Assembly (NCBI RefSeq): GCF_052857255.1
Contig: NW_027526712.1
Span: forward strand, 54,856-118,855
Direction of reading: 5' to 3'
Origin: Amblyomma americanum
Taxonomy: Eukaryota; Arthropoda; Arachnida; Ixodida; Ixodidae
Length of the DNA: 64,000 nt
In this document: positions 27,040-41,799 of the stretch, in pieces
Position numbering within the stretch: the first letter of the stretch is position 1
Layout of the letters: the number at the start of each line of letters is the position of its first letter
The notes under the pieces: generated by a model
Told to the model about the DNA's origin: nothing
The model's input: only the letters and a program-made list of their open reading frames with translations
The model's database searches: none
Made by a program: the position numbers and the translations under genes

Positions 27040-30000
27040 CGGGAACCAGTATTCGCAGGAATTAAATTTGGAAAAAGGGGTCCCAGGCCTTGACTATCCA
27101 CGGGGACCAGTATTCGCAGGAAATAAATTTGGAAAAAGGGGGCCCAGGCCTTGACTAATCCACGGGGACAAGTATTCGCAGGAAATAAATTTGGAAAAAG
27201 GGGGCCCAGGCCTTGACTAATCCACGGGGACCGGTATTCGCAGGAAATAAATTTGTAAAAAGGGGGCCCAGGCCTTGACTAATCCACGGGGACCAGTATT
27301 CGCAGGAAATAAATTTGGAAAAAGGGGGCCCAGGCCTTGACTATTCCACGGGGACCAGTATTCGCAGGAAATAAATTTGGAGAAAGGGGGCCCAGGCCTT
27401 GACTAATCCACGGGGACAAGTATTCGCAGGAAATAAATTTGGAAAAAGGGGGCTAAGGCCCCAACTAACCCACGGGGATAAGTATTCGAAGGAAATATAT
27501 TTGGAAAAAGGGGGCCCAGGCCTTGACTAATCCACAGGGACAAGTATTCGCAGGAAATAAATTTGAAAAGGGGGCCCAGGCCTTGTCTAATCCACGGGGA
27601 CAAATATTCGCAGGAAATAAATTTAGAAAAAGGGGGCCCAGGCCGTGACTAATCCACGGGGACAAGTATTCGCAGGAAATAAATTTGGAAAAAGGGGGCC
27701 CAGGCCTTCACTAATCCTCGGGGACCAGTATTCGCAGGAAATAAATTTGGAAGAAGGGGGCCCACGCCTTGACTAATCCACGGGGACAAGTATTCGCAGG
27801 AAATAAATTTGGAGAAAGGGGGCCCAGGCCTTGACTAATCCACGGGGACAAGTATTCGCAGGAAATAAATTTGGAAAAAGGGGGCCCAGGCCTTGACTAA
27901 TCCACGGGGACAAGTATTCGCAGGAAATAATTTTGGAAAAAGGGGGCCCAGGCCTTGGCTAATCCACGGAGACAAGTATTCGCAGGATATAAATTTAGAA
28001 AAAGGGGACCCAGGCCTTGACTAATCCACGGGGACAAGTATTCGCAGGAAATAAATTTGGAAAAAGGGGGCCCAGGCCTTGACTAATCCACGTGGACCAG
28101 TATTCAGAGGAAATAAATTTGGACAAAAGGGGGCCCAGGCCTTGACTAATCCACGGAGACAAGTATTCTCAAGAAATAAATATGGAAAAAGGGGACCCAG
28201 GCCTTGACTAATCCACGGGGACAAGTATTCGCAGGAAATAAATTTGGAAAAGGGGGCCCAGGCCTTGACTAATCCACGGGGACCAGTATTCGCAGGAAAT
28301 AAATTTGGAAAAGGTGGCGCAGGCCTTGACTAATCCACGGGGACCAGTATTTCCAGGAAATAAATTTGGAAAAAGGGGGCCCAGGCCTTCACTAATCCAC
28401 GGAGACCAGTACTCGCAGGAAACAAATTTGGAAAAAGGGGGCCCAGGCCTTGACTAATCCACGGGGACAAGTATTCGCAGGAAATAAATTTGGAAAAAGG
28501 GGGCCCAGGCCTTGGCTAATCCACGGGGACAAGTATTCGCAGGAAATAAATTTGGAAAAAGGGGGCCCAGGCCTTGACTAATCCACGGGGACAAGTATTC
28601 GCAGGAAATAATTTTGGAAAAAGGGGGCCCAGGCCTTGGCTAATCCACGGAGACAAGTATTCGCAGGATATAAATTTAGAAAAAGGGGACCCAGGCCTTG
28701 ACTAATCCACGGGGACAAGTATTCGCAGGAAATAAATTTGGAAAAAGGGGGCCCAGGCCTTGACTAATCCACGTGGACCAGTATTCAGAGGAAATAAATT
28801 TGGACAAAAGGGGGCCCAGGCCTTGACTAATCCACGGAGACAAGTATTCTCAAGAAATAAATATGGAAAAAGGGGACCCAGGCCTTGACTAATCCACGGG
28901 GACAAGTATTCGCAGGAAATAAATTTGGAAAAGGGGGTAGGCCTTGACTAATCCACGGGGACCAGTATTCGCAGGAAATAAATTTGGAAAAGGTGGCGCA
29001 GGCCTTGACTAATCCACGGGGACCAGTATTTCCAGGAAATAAATTTGGAAAAAGGGGGCCCAGGCCTTCACTAATCCACGGAGACCAGTACTCGCAGGAA
29101 ACAAATTTGGAAAAAGGGGGCCCAGGCCTTGACTAATCCACGGGGACAAGTATTCGCAGGAAATTAATTTGGAAAAAGGGGGCCCAGGCCTTGACTAATC
29201 CACGGGGACAAGTATTCGCAGGAAATAAATTTTGGAAAAAGGCGGCCCAGGCCTTGGCTAATCCACGGAGACAAGTATTCGCAGGAAATAAATTTGGAAA
29301 AAGGGGGCCCAGGCCTAGACTAATCCACGGGGACTAGTATTCGCATGAAATAAATTTAGAAAAAGGGGGTCCAGGCCTTGACTAATCCACGGTGACAAGT
29401 ATTCGCAGGATATTAATTTGGAAAAAGGGGGCCCAGGCCTTGACTAACCCACAGGGACCAGTATTTCCAGGAAATAAATTTGGAAAAAGGTGGCCCAGGC
29501 CTTGACTAATCCACGGGGACCAGTATTCGCAGGAAATAAATTTGGAAAAAGGGGGCCCAGGCCTTGACTAATCCACGGAGACAAGTATTCGCAGGAAATA
29601 AATTTGGAAAAAGGGGGCCCAGGCCTTGACTAATCCACGGGGACAAGTATTCGCAGGAAATAAATTTGGAAAAAAGGGGCCCAGGCCTTGACTAATCCAC
29701 GGGGACCAGTATTCGCAGGAAATAAATTTGGAAAAGGTGGCCCAGGCCTTGAATAACCCACAGGGACCAGTATTTCCAGGAAATAAATTTGGAAAAAGGG
29801 GGCCCAGGCCTTCACTAATCCACGGAGACCAGTATTCCCAGGAAATAAATTTGGAAAAAGGGGGCCCAGGCCTTGACTAATACACGGGGACAAGTATTCG
29901 CAGGAAATAAATTTGGAAAAAGGGGGCCCAGGCCTTGGCTAATCCGCGGAGACAAGTATTCGCAGGAAATAAATTTTGAAAAAGGGGACCCAGGCCTTGA

Positions 30001-33000
30001 CTAATCCACGGGGACAAGTATTCGCAGGAAATAAATTTGGAAAAAGGGGGCCCAGGCCGTGTCTAATCCACGTGGACCAGTATTCGCAGGAAATAAATTT
30101 GGAAAAAGGTGGCCCAGGCCTTGACTATTCCACGGGGACCAGTATTCGCAAGAAATAAATTTGGAAAAAGGGGGCATAGGCCTTCACTAATCCACGGAGA
30201 CAAGTATTCGCAGGAAATAAATTTGGAAAAAGGAGGCCCAGGCCTTAACTAATCCACGGGGACAAGTATTCGCAGGAAATAAATTTGGAAAAAGGGGGCA
30301 CAGGCCTTGACTAATCCACGGGGACCAGTATTCCCAGGAAATAAATTTGTAAAAAGGGGGCCCAGGCCTTGTCTGATCCACGGGAACCTGTATTCGCAGG
30401 AAATAAATTTGGAAAAAGGGGTCCCAGGCCTTGACTATCCACGGGGACCAGTATTCGCAGGAAATAAATTTGGAAAAAGGGGGCCCAGGCCTTGACTAAT
30501 CCACGGGGACAAGTATTCGCAGGAAATAAATTTGGAAAAAGGGGGCCCAGGCCTTGACTAATCCACGGGGACCGGTATTCGCAGGAAATAAATTTGTAAA
30601 AAGGGGGCCCAGGCCTTGACTAATCCACGGGGACCAGTATTCGCAAGAAATAAATTTGGAAAAAGGGGGCCCAGGCCTTGACTATTCCACGGGGACCAGT
30701 ATTCGCAGGAAATAAATTTGGAGAAAGGGGGCCCAGGCCTTGACTAATCCACGGGGACAAGTATTCGCAGGAAATAAATTTGGAAAAAGGGGGCTAAGGC
30801 CTTAACTAACCCACGGGGATAAGTATTCGAAGGAAATATATTTGGAAAAAGGGGGCCCAGGCCTTGACTAATCCACAGGGACAAGTATTCGCAGGAAATA
30901 AATTTGAAAAGGGGGCCCAGGCTTTGTCTAATCCACGGGGACAAATATTCGCAGGAAATAAATTTAGAAAAAGGGGGCCCAGGCCGTGACTAATCCACGG
31001 GGACAAGTATTCGCAGGAAATAAATTTGGAAAAAGGGGGCCCAGGCCTTCACTAATCCTCGGGGACCAGTATTCGCAGGAAATAAATTTGGAAGAAGGGG
31101 GCCCACGCCTTGACTAATCCACGGGGACAAGTATTCGCAGGAAATAAATTTGGAAAAAGGGGCCCACGCCTTGACTAATACACGGGGACAAGTATTCGCA
31201 GGAAATAAATTTGGAAAAAGGGGGCCCAGGCCTTGACTAATCCACGGGGACAAGTATTCGCAGGAAATAAATTTGGAAAAAGGGGGCCCAGGCCTTGGCT
31301 AATCCACGGGGACAAGTATTCGCAGGAAATAAATTTGTAAAAGGGGGGCCCAGGCCTTGACTAATGCACGGGGACAGGTATTCGCAGGAAATAAGTTTGG
31401 AAAAAGGGGGCCCAGGCCTTAACTAATCCACGGGGACAAGTATTCGAAGGAAATAAATTTGGAAAAAGGGGGCCCAGGCCTTGTCTAATCCACGGGGACA
31501 AATATTCGCAGGAAATAAATTTAGAAAAAGGGGGCCCAGGCCGTGACTAATCCACGGGGACAAGTATTCGCAGGAAATAAATTTGGAAAAAGGGGGCCCA
31601 GGCCTTCACTAATCCTCGGGGACCAGTATTCGCAGGAAATAAATTTGGAAGAAGGGGGCCCACGCCTTGACTAATCCACGGGGACAAGTATTCGCAGGAA
31701 ATAAATTTGGAGAAAGGGGGCCCAGGCCTTGACTAATCCACGGGGACAAGTATTCGCAGGAAATAAATTTGGAAAAAGGGGGCCCAGGCCTTGACTAATC
31801 CACGGGGACAAGTATTCGCAGGAAATAATTTTGGAAAAAGGGGGCCCAGGCCTTGGCTAATCCACGGAGACAAGTATTCGCAGGATATAAATTTAGAAAA
31901 AGGGGACCCAGGCCTTGACTAATCCACGGGGACAAGTATTCGCAGGAAATAAATTTGGAAAAGGGGGCCCAGGCCTTGACTAATCCACGTGGACCAGTAT
32001 TCAGAGGAAATAAATTTGGACAAAAGGGGGCCCAGGCCTTGACTAATCCACGGAGACAAGTATTCTCAAGAAATAAATATGGAAAAAGGGGACCCAGGCC
32101 TTGACTAATCCACGGGGACAAGTATTCGCAGGAAATAAATTTGGAAAAGGGGGCCCAGGCCTTGACTAATCCACGGGGACCAGTATTCGCAGGAAATAAA
32201 TTTGGAAAAGGTGGCGCAGGCCTTGACTAATCCACGGGGACCAGTATTTCCAGGAAATAAATTTGGAAAAAGGGGGCCCAGGCCTTCACTAATCCACGGA
32301 GACCAATACTCGCAGGAAACAAATTTGGAAAAAGGGGGCCCAGGCCTTGACTAATCCACGGGGACAAGTATTCGCAGGAAATAAATTTGGAAAAAGGGGG
32401 CCCAGGCCTTGGCTAATCCACGGGGACAAGTATTCGCAGGAAATAAATTTGGAAAAAGGGGGCCCAGGCCTTGACTAATCCACGGGGACAAGTATTCGCA
32501 GGAAATAATTTTGGAAAAAGGGGGCCCAGGCCTTGGCTAATCCACGGAGACAAGTATTCGCAGGAAATAAATTTGGAAAAAGGGGGCCCAGGCCTTGGCT
32601 AATCCACGGGGACAAGTATTCGCAGGAAATAAATTTGTAAAAGGGGGGCCCAGGCCTTGACTAATGCACGGGGACAGGTATTCGCAGGAAATAAGTTTGG
32701 AAAAAGGGGGCCCAGGCCTTAACTAATCCACAGGGACAAGTATTCGCAGGAAATAAATTTGAAAAGGGGGCCCAGGCCTTGTCTAATCCACGGGGACAAA
32801 TATTCGCAGGAAATAAATTTAGAAAAAGGGGGCCCAGGCCGTGACTAATCCACGGGGACAAGTATTCGCAGGAAATAAATTTGGAAAAAGGGGGCCCAGG
32901 GCTTCACTAATCCTCGGGGACCAGTATTCGCAGGAAATAAATTTGGAAGAAGGGGGCCCACGCCTTGACTAATCCACGGGGACAAGTATTCGCAGGAAAT

Positions 33001-36000
33001 AAATTTGGAGAAAGGGGGCCCAGGCCTTGACTAATCCACGGGGACAAGTATTCGCAGGAAATAAATTTGGAAAAAGGGGGCCCAGGCCTTGACTAATCCA
33101 CGGGGACAAGTATTCGCAGGAAATAATTTTGGAAAAAGGGGGCCCAGGCCTTGGCTAATCCACGGAGACAAGTATTCGCAGGATATAAATTTAGAAAAAG
33201 GGGACCCAGGCCTTGACTAATCCACGGGGACAAGTATTCGCAGGAAATAAATTTGGAAAAAGGGGGCCCAGGCCTTGACTAATCCACGTGGACCAGTATT
33301 CAGAGGAAATAAATTTGGACAAAAGGGGGCCCAGGCCTTGACTAATCCACGGAGACAAGTATTCTCAAGAAATAAATATGGAAAAAGGGGACCCAGGCCT
33401 TGACTAATCCACGGGGACAAGTATTCGCAGGAAATAAATTTGGAAAAGGGGGCCCAGGCCTTGACTAATCCACGGGGACCAGTATTCGCAGGAAATAAAT
33501 TTGGAAAAGGTGGCGCAGGCCTTGACTAATCCACGGGGACCAGTATTTCCAGGAAATAAATTTGGAAAAAGGGGGCCCAGGCCTTCACTAATCCACGGAG
33601 ACCAGTACTCGCAGGAAACAAATTTGGAAAAAGGGGGCCCAGGCCTTGACTAATCCACGGGGACAAGTATTCGCAGGAAATAAATTTGGAAAAAGGGGGC
33701 CCAGGCCTTGGCTAATCCACGGGGACAAGTATTCGCAGGAAATAAATTTGGAAAAAGGGGGCCCAGGCCTTGACTAATCCACGGGGACAAGTATTCGCAG
33801 GAAATAATTTTGGAAAAAGGGGGCCCAGGCCTTGGCTAATCCACGGAGACAAGTATTCGCAGGATATAAATTTAGAAAAAGGGGACCCAGGCCTTGACTA
33901 ATCCACGGGGACAAGTATTCGCAGGAAATAAATTTGGAAAAAGGGGGCCCAGGCCTTGACTAATCCACGTGGACCAGTATTCAGAGGAAATAAATTTGGA
34001 CAAAAGGGGGCCCAGGCCTTGACTAATCCACGGAGACAAGTATTCTCAAGAAATAAATATGGAAAAAGGGGACCCAGGCCTTGACTAATCCACGGGGACA
34101 AGTATTCGCAGGAAATAAATTTGGAAAAGGGGGTAGGCCTTGACTAATCCACGGGGACCAGTATTCGCAGGAAATAAATTTGGAAAAGGTGGCGCAGGCC
34201 TTGACTAATCCACGGGGACCAGTATTTCCAGGAAATAAATTTGGAAAAAGGGGGCCCAGGCCTTCACTAATCCACGGAGACCAGTACTCGCAGGAAACAA
34301 ATTTGGAAAAAGGGGGCCCAGGCCTTGACTAATCCACGGGGACAAGTATTCGCAGGAAATTAATTTGGAAAAAGGGGGCCCAGGCCTTGACTAATCCACG
34401 GGGACAAGTATTCGCAGGAAATAAATTTGGAAAAAGGGGGCCCAGGCCTTCACTAATCCTCGGGGACCAGTATTCGCAGGAAATAAATTTGGAAGAAGGG
34501 GGCCCACGCCTTGACTAATCCACGGGGACAAGTATTCGCAGGAAATAAATTTGGAAAAAGGGGCCCACGCCTTGACTAATACACGGGGACAAGTATTCGC
34601 AGGAAATAAATTTGGAAAAAGGGGGCCCAGGCCTTGACTAATCCACGGGGACAAGTATTCGCAGGAAATAAATTTGGAAAAAGGGGGCCCAGGCCTTGGC
34701 TAATCCACGGGGACAAGTATTCGCAGGAAATAAATTTGTAAAAGGGGGGCCCAGGCCTTGACTAATGCACGGGGACAGGTATTCGCAGGAAATAAGTTTG
34801 GAAAAAGGGGGCCCAGGCCTTAACTAATCCACGGGGACAAGAATTCGAAGGAAATAAATTTGGAAAAAGGGGGCCCAGGCCTTGTCTAATCCACGGGGAC
34901 AAATATTCGCAGGAAATAAATTTAGAAAAAGGGGGCCCAGGCCGTGACTAATCCACGGGGACAAGTATTCGCAGGAAATAAATTTGGAAAAAGGGGGCCC
35001 AGGCCTTCACTAATCCTCGGGGACCAGTATTCGCAGGAAATAAATTTGGAAGAAGGGGGCCCACGCCTTGACTAATCCACGGGGACAAGTATTCGCAGGA
35101 AATAAATTTGGAGAAAGGGGGCCCAGGCCTTGACTAATCCACGGGGACAAGTATTCGCAGGAAATAAATTTGGAAAAAGGGGGCCCAGGCCTTGACTAAT
35201 CCACGGGGACAAGTATTCGCAGGAAATAATTTTGGAAAAAGGGGGCCCAGGCCTTGGCTAATCCACGGAGACAAGTATTCGCAGGATATAAATTTAGAAA
35301 AAGGGGACCCAGGCCTTGACTAATCCACGGGGACAAGTATTCGCAGGAAATAAATTTGGAAAAAGGGGGCCCAGGCCTTGACTAATCCACGTGGACCAGT
35401 ATTCAGAGGAAATAAATTTGGACAAAAGGGGGCCCAGGCCTTGACTAATCCACGGAGACAAGTATTCTCAAGAAATAAATATGGAAAAAGGGGACCCAGG
35501 CCTTGACTAATCCACGGGGACAAGTATTCGCAGGAAATAAATTTGGAAAAGGGGGCCCAGGCCTTGACTAATCCACGGGGACCAGTATTCGCAGGAAATA
35601 AATTTGGAAAAGGTGGCGCAGGCCTTGACTAATCCACGGGGACCAGTATTTCCAGGAAATAAATTTGGAAAAAGGGGGCCCAGGCCTTCACTAATCCACG
35701 GAGACCAGTACTCGCAGGAAACAAATTTGGAAAAAGGGGGCCCAGGCCTTGACTAATCCACGGGGACAAGTATTCGCAGGAAATAAATTTGGAAAAAGGG
35801 GGCCCAGGCCTTGGCTAATCCACGGGGACAAGTATTCGCAGGAAATAAATTTGGAAAAAGGGGGCCCAGGCCTTGACTAATCCACGGGGACAAGTATTCG
35901 CAGGAAATAATTTTGGAAAAAGGGGGCCCAGGCCTTGGCTAATCCACGGAGACAAGTATTCGCAGGAAATAAATTTGGAAAAAGGGGGCCCAGGCCTTGG

Positions 36001-39000
36001 CTAATCCACGGGGACAAGTATTCGCAGGAAATAAATTTGTAAAAGGGGGGCCCAGGCCTTGACTAATGCACGGGGACAGGTATTCGCAGGAAATAAGTTT
36101 GGAAAAAGGGGGCCCAGGCCTTAACTAATCCACAGGGACAAGTATTCGCAGGAAATAAATTTGAAAAGGGGGCCCAGGCCTTGTCTAATCCACGGGGACA
36201 AATATTCGCAGGAAATAAATTTAGAAAAAGGGGGCCCAGGCCGTGACTAATCCACGGGGACAAGTATTCGCAGGAAATAAATTTGGAAAAAGGGGGCCCA
36301 GGCCTTCACTAATCCTCAGGGACCAGTATTCGCAGGAAATAAATTTGGAAGAAGGGGGCCCACGCCTTGACTAATCCACGGGGACAAGTATTCGCAGGAA
36401 ATAAATTTGGAGAAAGGGGGCCCAGGCCTTGACTAATCCACGGGGACAAGTATTCGCAGGAAATAAATTTGGAAAAAGGGGGCCCAGGCCTTGACTAATC
36501 CACGGGGACAAGTATTCGCAGGAAATAATTTTGGAAAAAGGGGGCCCAGGCCTTGGCTAATCCACGGAGACAAGTATTCGCAGGATATAAATTTAGAAAA
36601 AGGGGACCCAGGCCTTGACTAATCCACGGGGACAAGTATTCGCAGGAAATAAATTTGGAAAAAGGGGGCCCAGGCCTTGACTAATCCACGTGGACCAGTA
36701 TTCAGAGGAAATAAATTTGGACAAAAGGGGGCCCAGGCCTTGACTAATCCACGGAGACAAGTATTCTCAAGAAATAAATATGGAAAAAGGGGACCCAGGC
36801 CTTGACTAATCCACGGGGACAAGTATTCGCAGGAAATAAATTTGGAAAAGGGGGCCCAGGCCTTGACTAATCCACGGGGACCAGTATTCGCAGGAAATAA
36901 ATTTGGAAAAGGTGGCGCAGGCCTTGACTAATCCACGGGGACCAGTATTTCCAGGAAATAAATTTGGAAAAAGGGGGCCCAGGCCTTCACTAATCCACGG
37001 AGACCAGTACTCGCAGGAAACAAATTTGGAAAAAGGGGGCCCAGGCCTTGACTAATCCACGGGGACAAGTATTCGCAGGAAATAAATTTGGAAAAAGGGG
37101 GCCCAGGCCTTGGCTAATCCACGGGGACAAGTATTCGCAGGAAATAAATTTGGAAAAAGGGGGCCCAGGCCTTGACTAATCCACGGGGACAAGTATTCGC
37201 AGGAAATAATTTTGGAAAAAGGGGGCCCAGGCCTTGGCTAATCCACGGAGACAAGTATTCGCAGGATATAAATTTAGAAAAAGGGGACCCAGGCCTTGAC
37301 TAATCCACGGGGACAAGTATTCGCAGGAAATAAATTTGGAAAAAGGGGGCCCAGGCCTTGACTAATCCACGTGGACCAGTATTCAGAGGAAATAAATTTG
37401 GACAAAAGGGGGCCCAGGCCTTGACTAATCCACGGAGACAAGTATTCTCAAGAAATAAATATGGAAAAAGGGGACCCAGGCCTTGACTAATCCACGGGGA
37501 CAAGTATTCGCAGGAAATAAATTTGGAAAAGGGGGTAGGCCTTGACTAATCCACGGGGACCAGTATTCGCAGGAAATAAATTTGGAAAAGGTGGTGCAGG
37601 CCTTGACTAATCCACGGGGACCAGTATTTCCAGGAAATAAATTTGGAAAAAGGGGGCCCAGGCCTTCACTAATCCACAGAGACCAGTACTCGCAGGAAAC
37701 AAATTTGGAAAAAGGGGGCCCAGGCCTTGACTAATCCACGGGGACAAGTATTCGCAGGAAATTAATTTGGAAAAAGGGGGCCCAGGCCTTGACTAATCCA
37801 CGGGGACAAGTATTCGCAGGAAATAAATTTTGGAAAAAGGCGGCCCAGGCCTTGGCTAATCCACGGAGACAAGTATTCGCAGGAAATAAATTTGGAAAAA
37901 GGGGGCCCAGGCCTAGACTAATCCACGGGGACTAGTATTCGCATGAAATAAATTTAGAAAAAGGGGGTCCAGGCCTTGACTAATCCACGGTGACAAGTAT
38001 TCGCAGGATATTAATTTGGAAAAAGGGGGCCCAGGCCTTGACTAACCCACAGGGACCAGTATTTCCAGGAAATAAATTTGGAAAAAGGTGGCCCAGGCCT
38101 TGACTAATCCACGGGGACCAGTATTCGCAGGAAATAAATTTGGAAAAAGGGGGCCCAGGCCTTGACTAATCCACGGAGACAAGTATTCGCAGGAAATAAA
38201 TTTGGAAAAAGGGGGCCCAGGCCTTGACTAATCCACGGGGACAAGTATTCGCAGGAAATAAATTTGGAAAAAAGGGGCCCAGGCCTTGACTAATCCACGG
38301 GGACCAGTATTCGCAGGAAATAAATTTGGAAAAGGTGGCCCAGGCCTTGAATAACCCACAGGGACCAGTATTTCCAGGAAATAAATTTGGAAAAAGGGGG
38401 CCCAGGCCTTCACTAATCCACGGAGACCAGTATTCCCAGGAAATAAATTTGGAAAAAGGGGGCCCAGGCCTTGACTAATACACGGGGACAAGTATTCGCA
38501 GGAAATAAATTTGGAAAAAGGGGGCCCAGGCCTTGGCTAATCCGCGGAGACAAGTATTCGCAGGAAATAAATTTTGAAAAAGGGGACCCAGGCCTTGACT
38601 AATCCACGGGGACAAGTATTCGCAGGAAATAAATTTGGAAAAAGGGGGCCCAGGCCTTGTCTAATCCACGTGGACCAGTATTCGCAGGAAATAAATTTGG
38701 AAAAAGGTGGCCCAGGCCTTGACTATTCCACGGGGACCAGTATTCGCAAGAAATAAATTTGGAAAAAGGGGGCCCAGGCCTTCACTAATCCACGGAGACA
38801 AGTATTCGCAGGAAATAAATTTGGAAAAAGGAGGCCCAGGCCTTAACTAATCCACGGGGACAAGTATTCGCAGGAAATAAATTTGGAAAAAGGGGGCACA
38901 GGCCTTGACTAATCCACGGGGACCAGTATTCCCAGGAAATAAATTTGTAAAAAGGGGGCCCAGGCCTTGTCTGATCCACGGGAACCTGTATTCGCAGGAA

Positions 39001-41799
39001 ATAAATTTGGAAAAAGGGGTCCCAGGCCTTGACTATCCACGGGGACCAGTATTCGCAGGAAATAAATTTGGAAAAAGGGGGCCCAGGCCTTGACTAATCC
39101 ACGGGGACAAGTATTCGCAGGAAATAAATTTGGAAAAAGGGGGCCCAGGCCTTGACTAATCCACGGGGACCGGTATTCGCAGGAAATAAATTTGTAAAAA
39201 GGGGGCCCAGGCCTTGACTAATCCACGGGGACCAGTATTCGCAAGAAATAAATTTGGAAAAAGGGGGCCCAGGCCTTGACTATTCCACGGGGACCAGTAT
39301 TCGCAGGAAATAAATTTGGAGAAAGGGGGCCCAGGCCTTGACTAATCCACGGGGACAAGTATTCGCAGGAAATAAATTTGGAAAAAGGGGGCTAAGGCCT
39401 TAACTAACCCACGGGGATAAGTATTCGAAGGAAATATATTTGGAAAAAGGGGGCCCAGGCCTTGACTAATCCACAGGGACAAGTATTCGCAGGAAATAAA
39501 TTTGAAAAGGGGGCCCAGGCCTTGTCTAATCCACGGGGACAAATATTCGCAGGAAATAAATTTAGAAAAAGGGGGCCCAGGCCGTGACTAATCCACGGGG
39601 ACAAGTATTCGCAGGAAATAAATTTGGAAAAAGGGGGCCCAGGCCTTCACTAATCCTCGGGGACCAGTATTCGCAGGAAATAAATTTGGAAGAAGGGGGC
39701 CCACGCCTTGACTAATCCACGGGGACAAGTATTCGCAGGAAATAAATTTGGAAAAAGGGGCCCACTTCTTGACTAATACACGGGGACAAGTATTCGCAGG
39801 AAATAAATTTGGAAAAAGGGGGCCCAGGCCTTGACTAATCCACGGGGACAAGTATTCGCAGGAAATAAATTTGGAAAAAGGGGGCCCAGGCCTTGGCTAA
39901 TCCACGGGGACAAGTATTCGCAGGAAATAAATTTGTAAAAGGGGGGCCCAGGCCTTGACTAATGCACGGGGACAGGTATTCGCAGGAAATAAGTTTGGAA
40001 AAAGGGGGCCCAGGCCTTAACTAATCCACGGGGACAAGTATTCGAAGGAAATAAATTTGGAAAAAGGGGGCCCAGGCCTTGTCTAATCCACGGGGACAAG
40101 TATTCCCAGGAAATAAATATGGAAAAAGGGGGCCCAGACCTTGACTAATCCACGGGGACAAGTATTCGCAGGAAATAAATTTGGAAAAAGGGGGCCCAGG
40201 CCTTGACTAATCCACGTGGACCAGTATTCGCAGGAAATAAATTTGGAAAAAGGGGGCCCCGGCTTTGACTAATCCACGGAGACAAGTATTCGCAAGAAAT
40301 AAATTTGGAAAAAGGGGACCCAGACCTTGACTAATCCACGGGGACCAGTATTCGCAGGAAATAAATTTGGAAAAGGTGGCGCAGGCCTTGACTAATCCAC
40401 AGGGACCAGTATTTCCAGGAAATAAATTTGGAAAAAGGGGTCCCAGGCCTTCATTAATCCACGGAGACCAGCACTCGCAGGAAACAAATTTGGAAAAGGG
40501 GGGCCCAGGCCTTGACTAATCCACGGGGACAAGTATTCGCAGGAAATTAATTTGGAAAAAGAAGGCCCAGGCCTTGACTAATCCACGGGGACAAGTATTC
40601 GCAGGAAATAAATTTTGGAAAAAGGGGGCCCAGTCCTTGGCTAATCCACGGAGACAAATATTCGCAGGAAATAAATTTGGAAAAAGGGGGCCCAGGCCTA
40701 GACTAATCCACGGGGACTAGTATTCGCAAGAAATAAATTTAGAAAAAGGGGGTCCAGGCCTTGACTAATCCACGGGGACAAGTATTCGCAGGAAATAATT
40801 TGGAAAAAGGGGGCCCAGGCCTTGACTAATCCACGGGGACAAGTATTCGCAGGAAATAAATTTGGAAAAAGGGGGCCCAGGCCTTGACTAATCCACGGGG
40901 ACCAGTATTCGCAGGAAATAAATTTGGAAAAAGGGAGCCCAGGCCTTAACTAATCCACGGGGACCAGTATTCGCAGGAAATAAATTTGGAAAAAGGAGGC
41001 ACAGGCCTTGACTAATCCACGCGGACCAGTATTCCCAGGAACTGAATTTGGAAAAGGGGGGCCCAGGCCTTGACTAATCCACGGGGACAAGTATTCGCAG
41101 GAAATAAATTTGGAAAAAGGAGGCACAGGCCTTGACTAATCCACGGGGACAAGTATTCGCAGGAAATTAATTTGGAAAAAGGGGGCCCAGGCCTTGACTA
41201 ATCCACGGAGACAAGTATTCGCAGGAAATAAATTTGGAAAAAGGGGGCCCAGGCCTTGACTAATCCACGGGGACAAGTATTCGCAGGAAATAAATTTGGA
41301 AAAAGGGGGCCCACGCCTTGGATAATCCACGGAGACAAGTATTCGCAGGATATAAATTTGGAAAAAGGGGACCCAGGCCTTGAATAATCCACGGGGACAA
41401 GTATTCGCAGGAAATAAATTTGGAAAAAGGGGGCCCAGGCCTTGACTAATCCACGTGGACCAGTATTCGCAAGAAATAAATTTGGAAAAAGGGGGCCCAG
41501 GCCTTGACTAATCCACGGAGACAAGTATTCGCAAGAAATAAATTTGGAAAAAGGGGACCCAGGCCTTGACTAATCCACGGGTACAAGTATTCGCAGGAAA
41601 TAAATTTGGAAAAAGGGGGCCCAGGCCTTGACTAATCCACGGGGACCAGTATTCGCAGGAAATAAATTAGGAAAAGGGGGCCCAGGCCTTGACTAATCCA
41701 CGGGGACAAGTATTCGCAGGAAAAAAATTTGGAAAAAGGGGACCCAGGCCTTGACTAATCCACGGGGACAAGTATTCGCAGGAAATAAATTTGGAAAAA
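27040..41799 (+). repeat. Copy 2 of the 14.76-kb satellite super-repeat
   Basis: The second near-identical copy of 1-14,762. The order and spacing of all internal higher-order units are preserved. It diverges from copy 1 at about 41,799, where it enters a 1,548-bp tandem amplification instead of the 681-bp duplication seen after copy 1. Such long, near-perfect identity fits either very recent amplification by unequal exchange or an assembly duplication. The few scattered differences and the different right junctions argue mildly for a real duplication. Confidence 0.92.
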
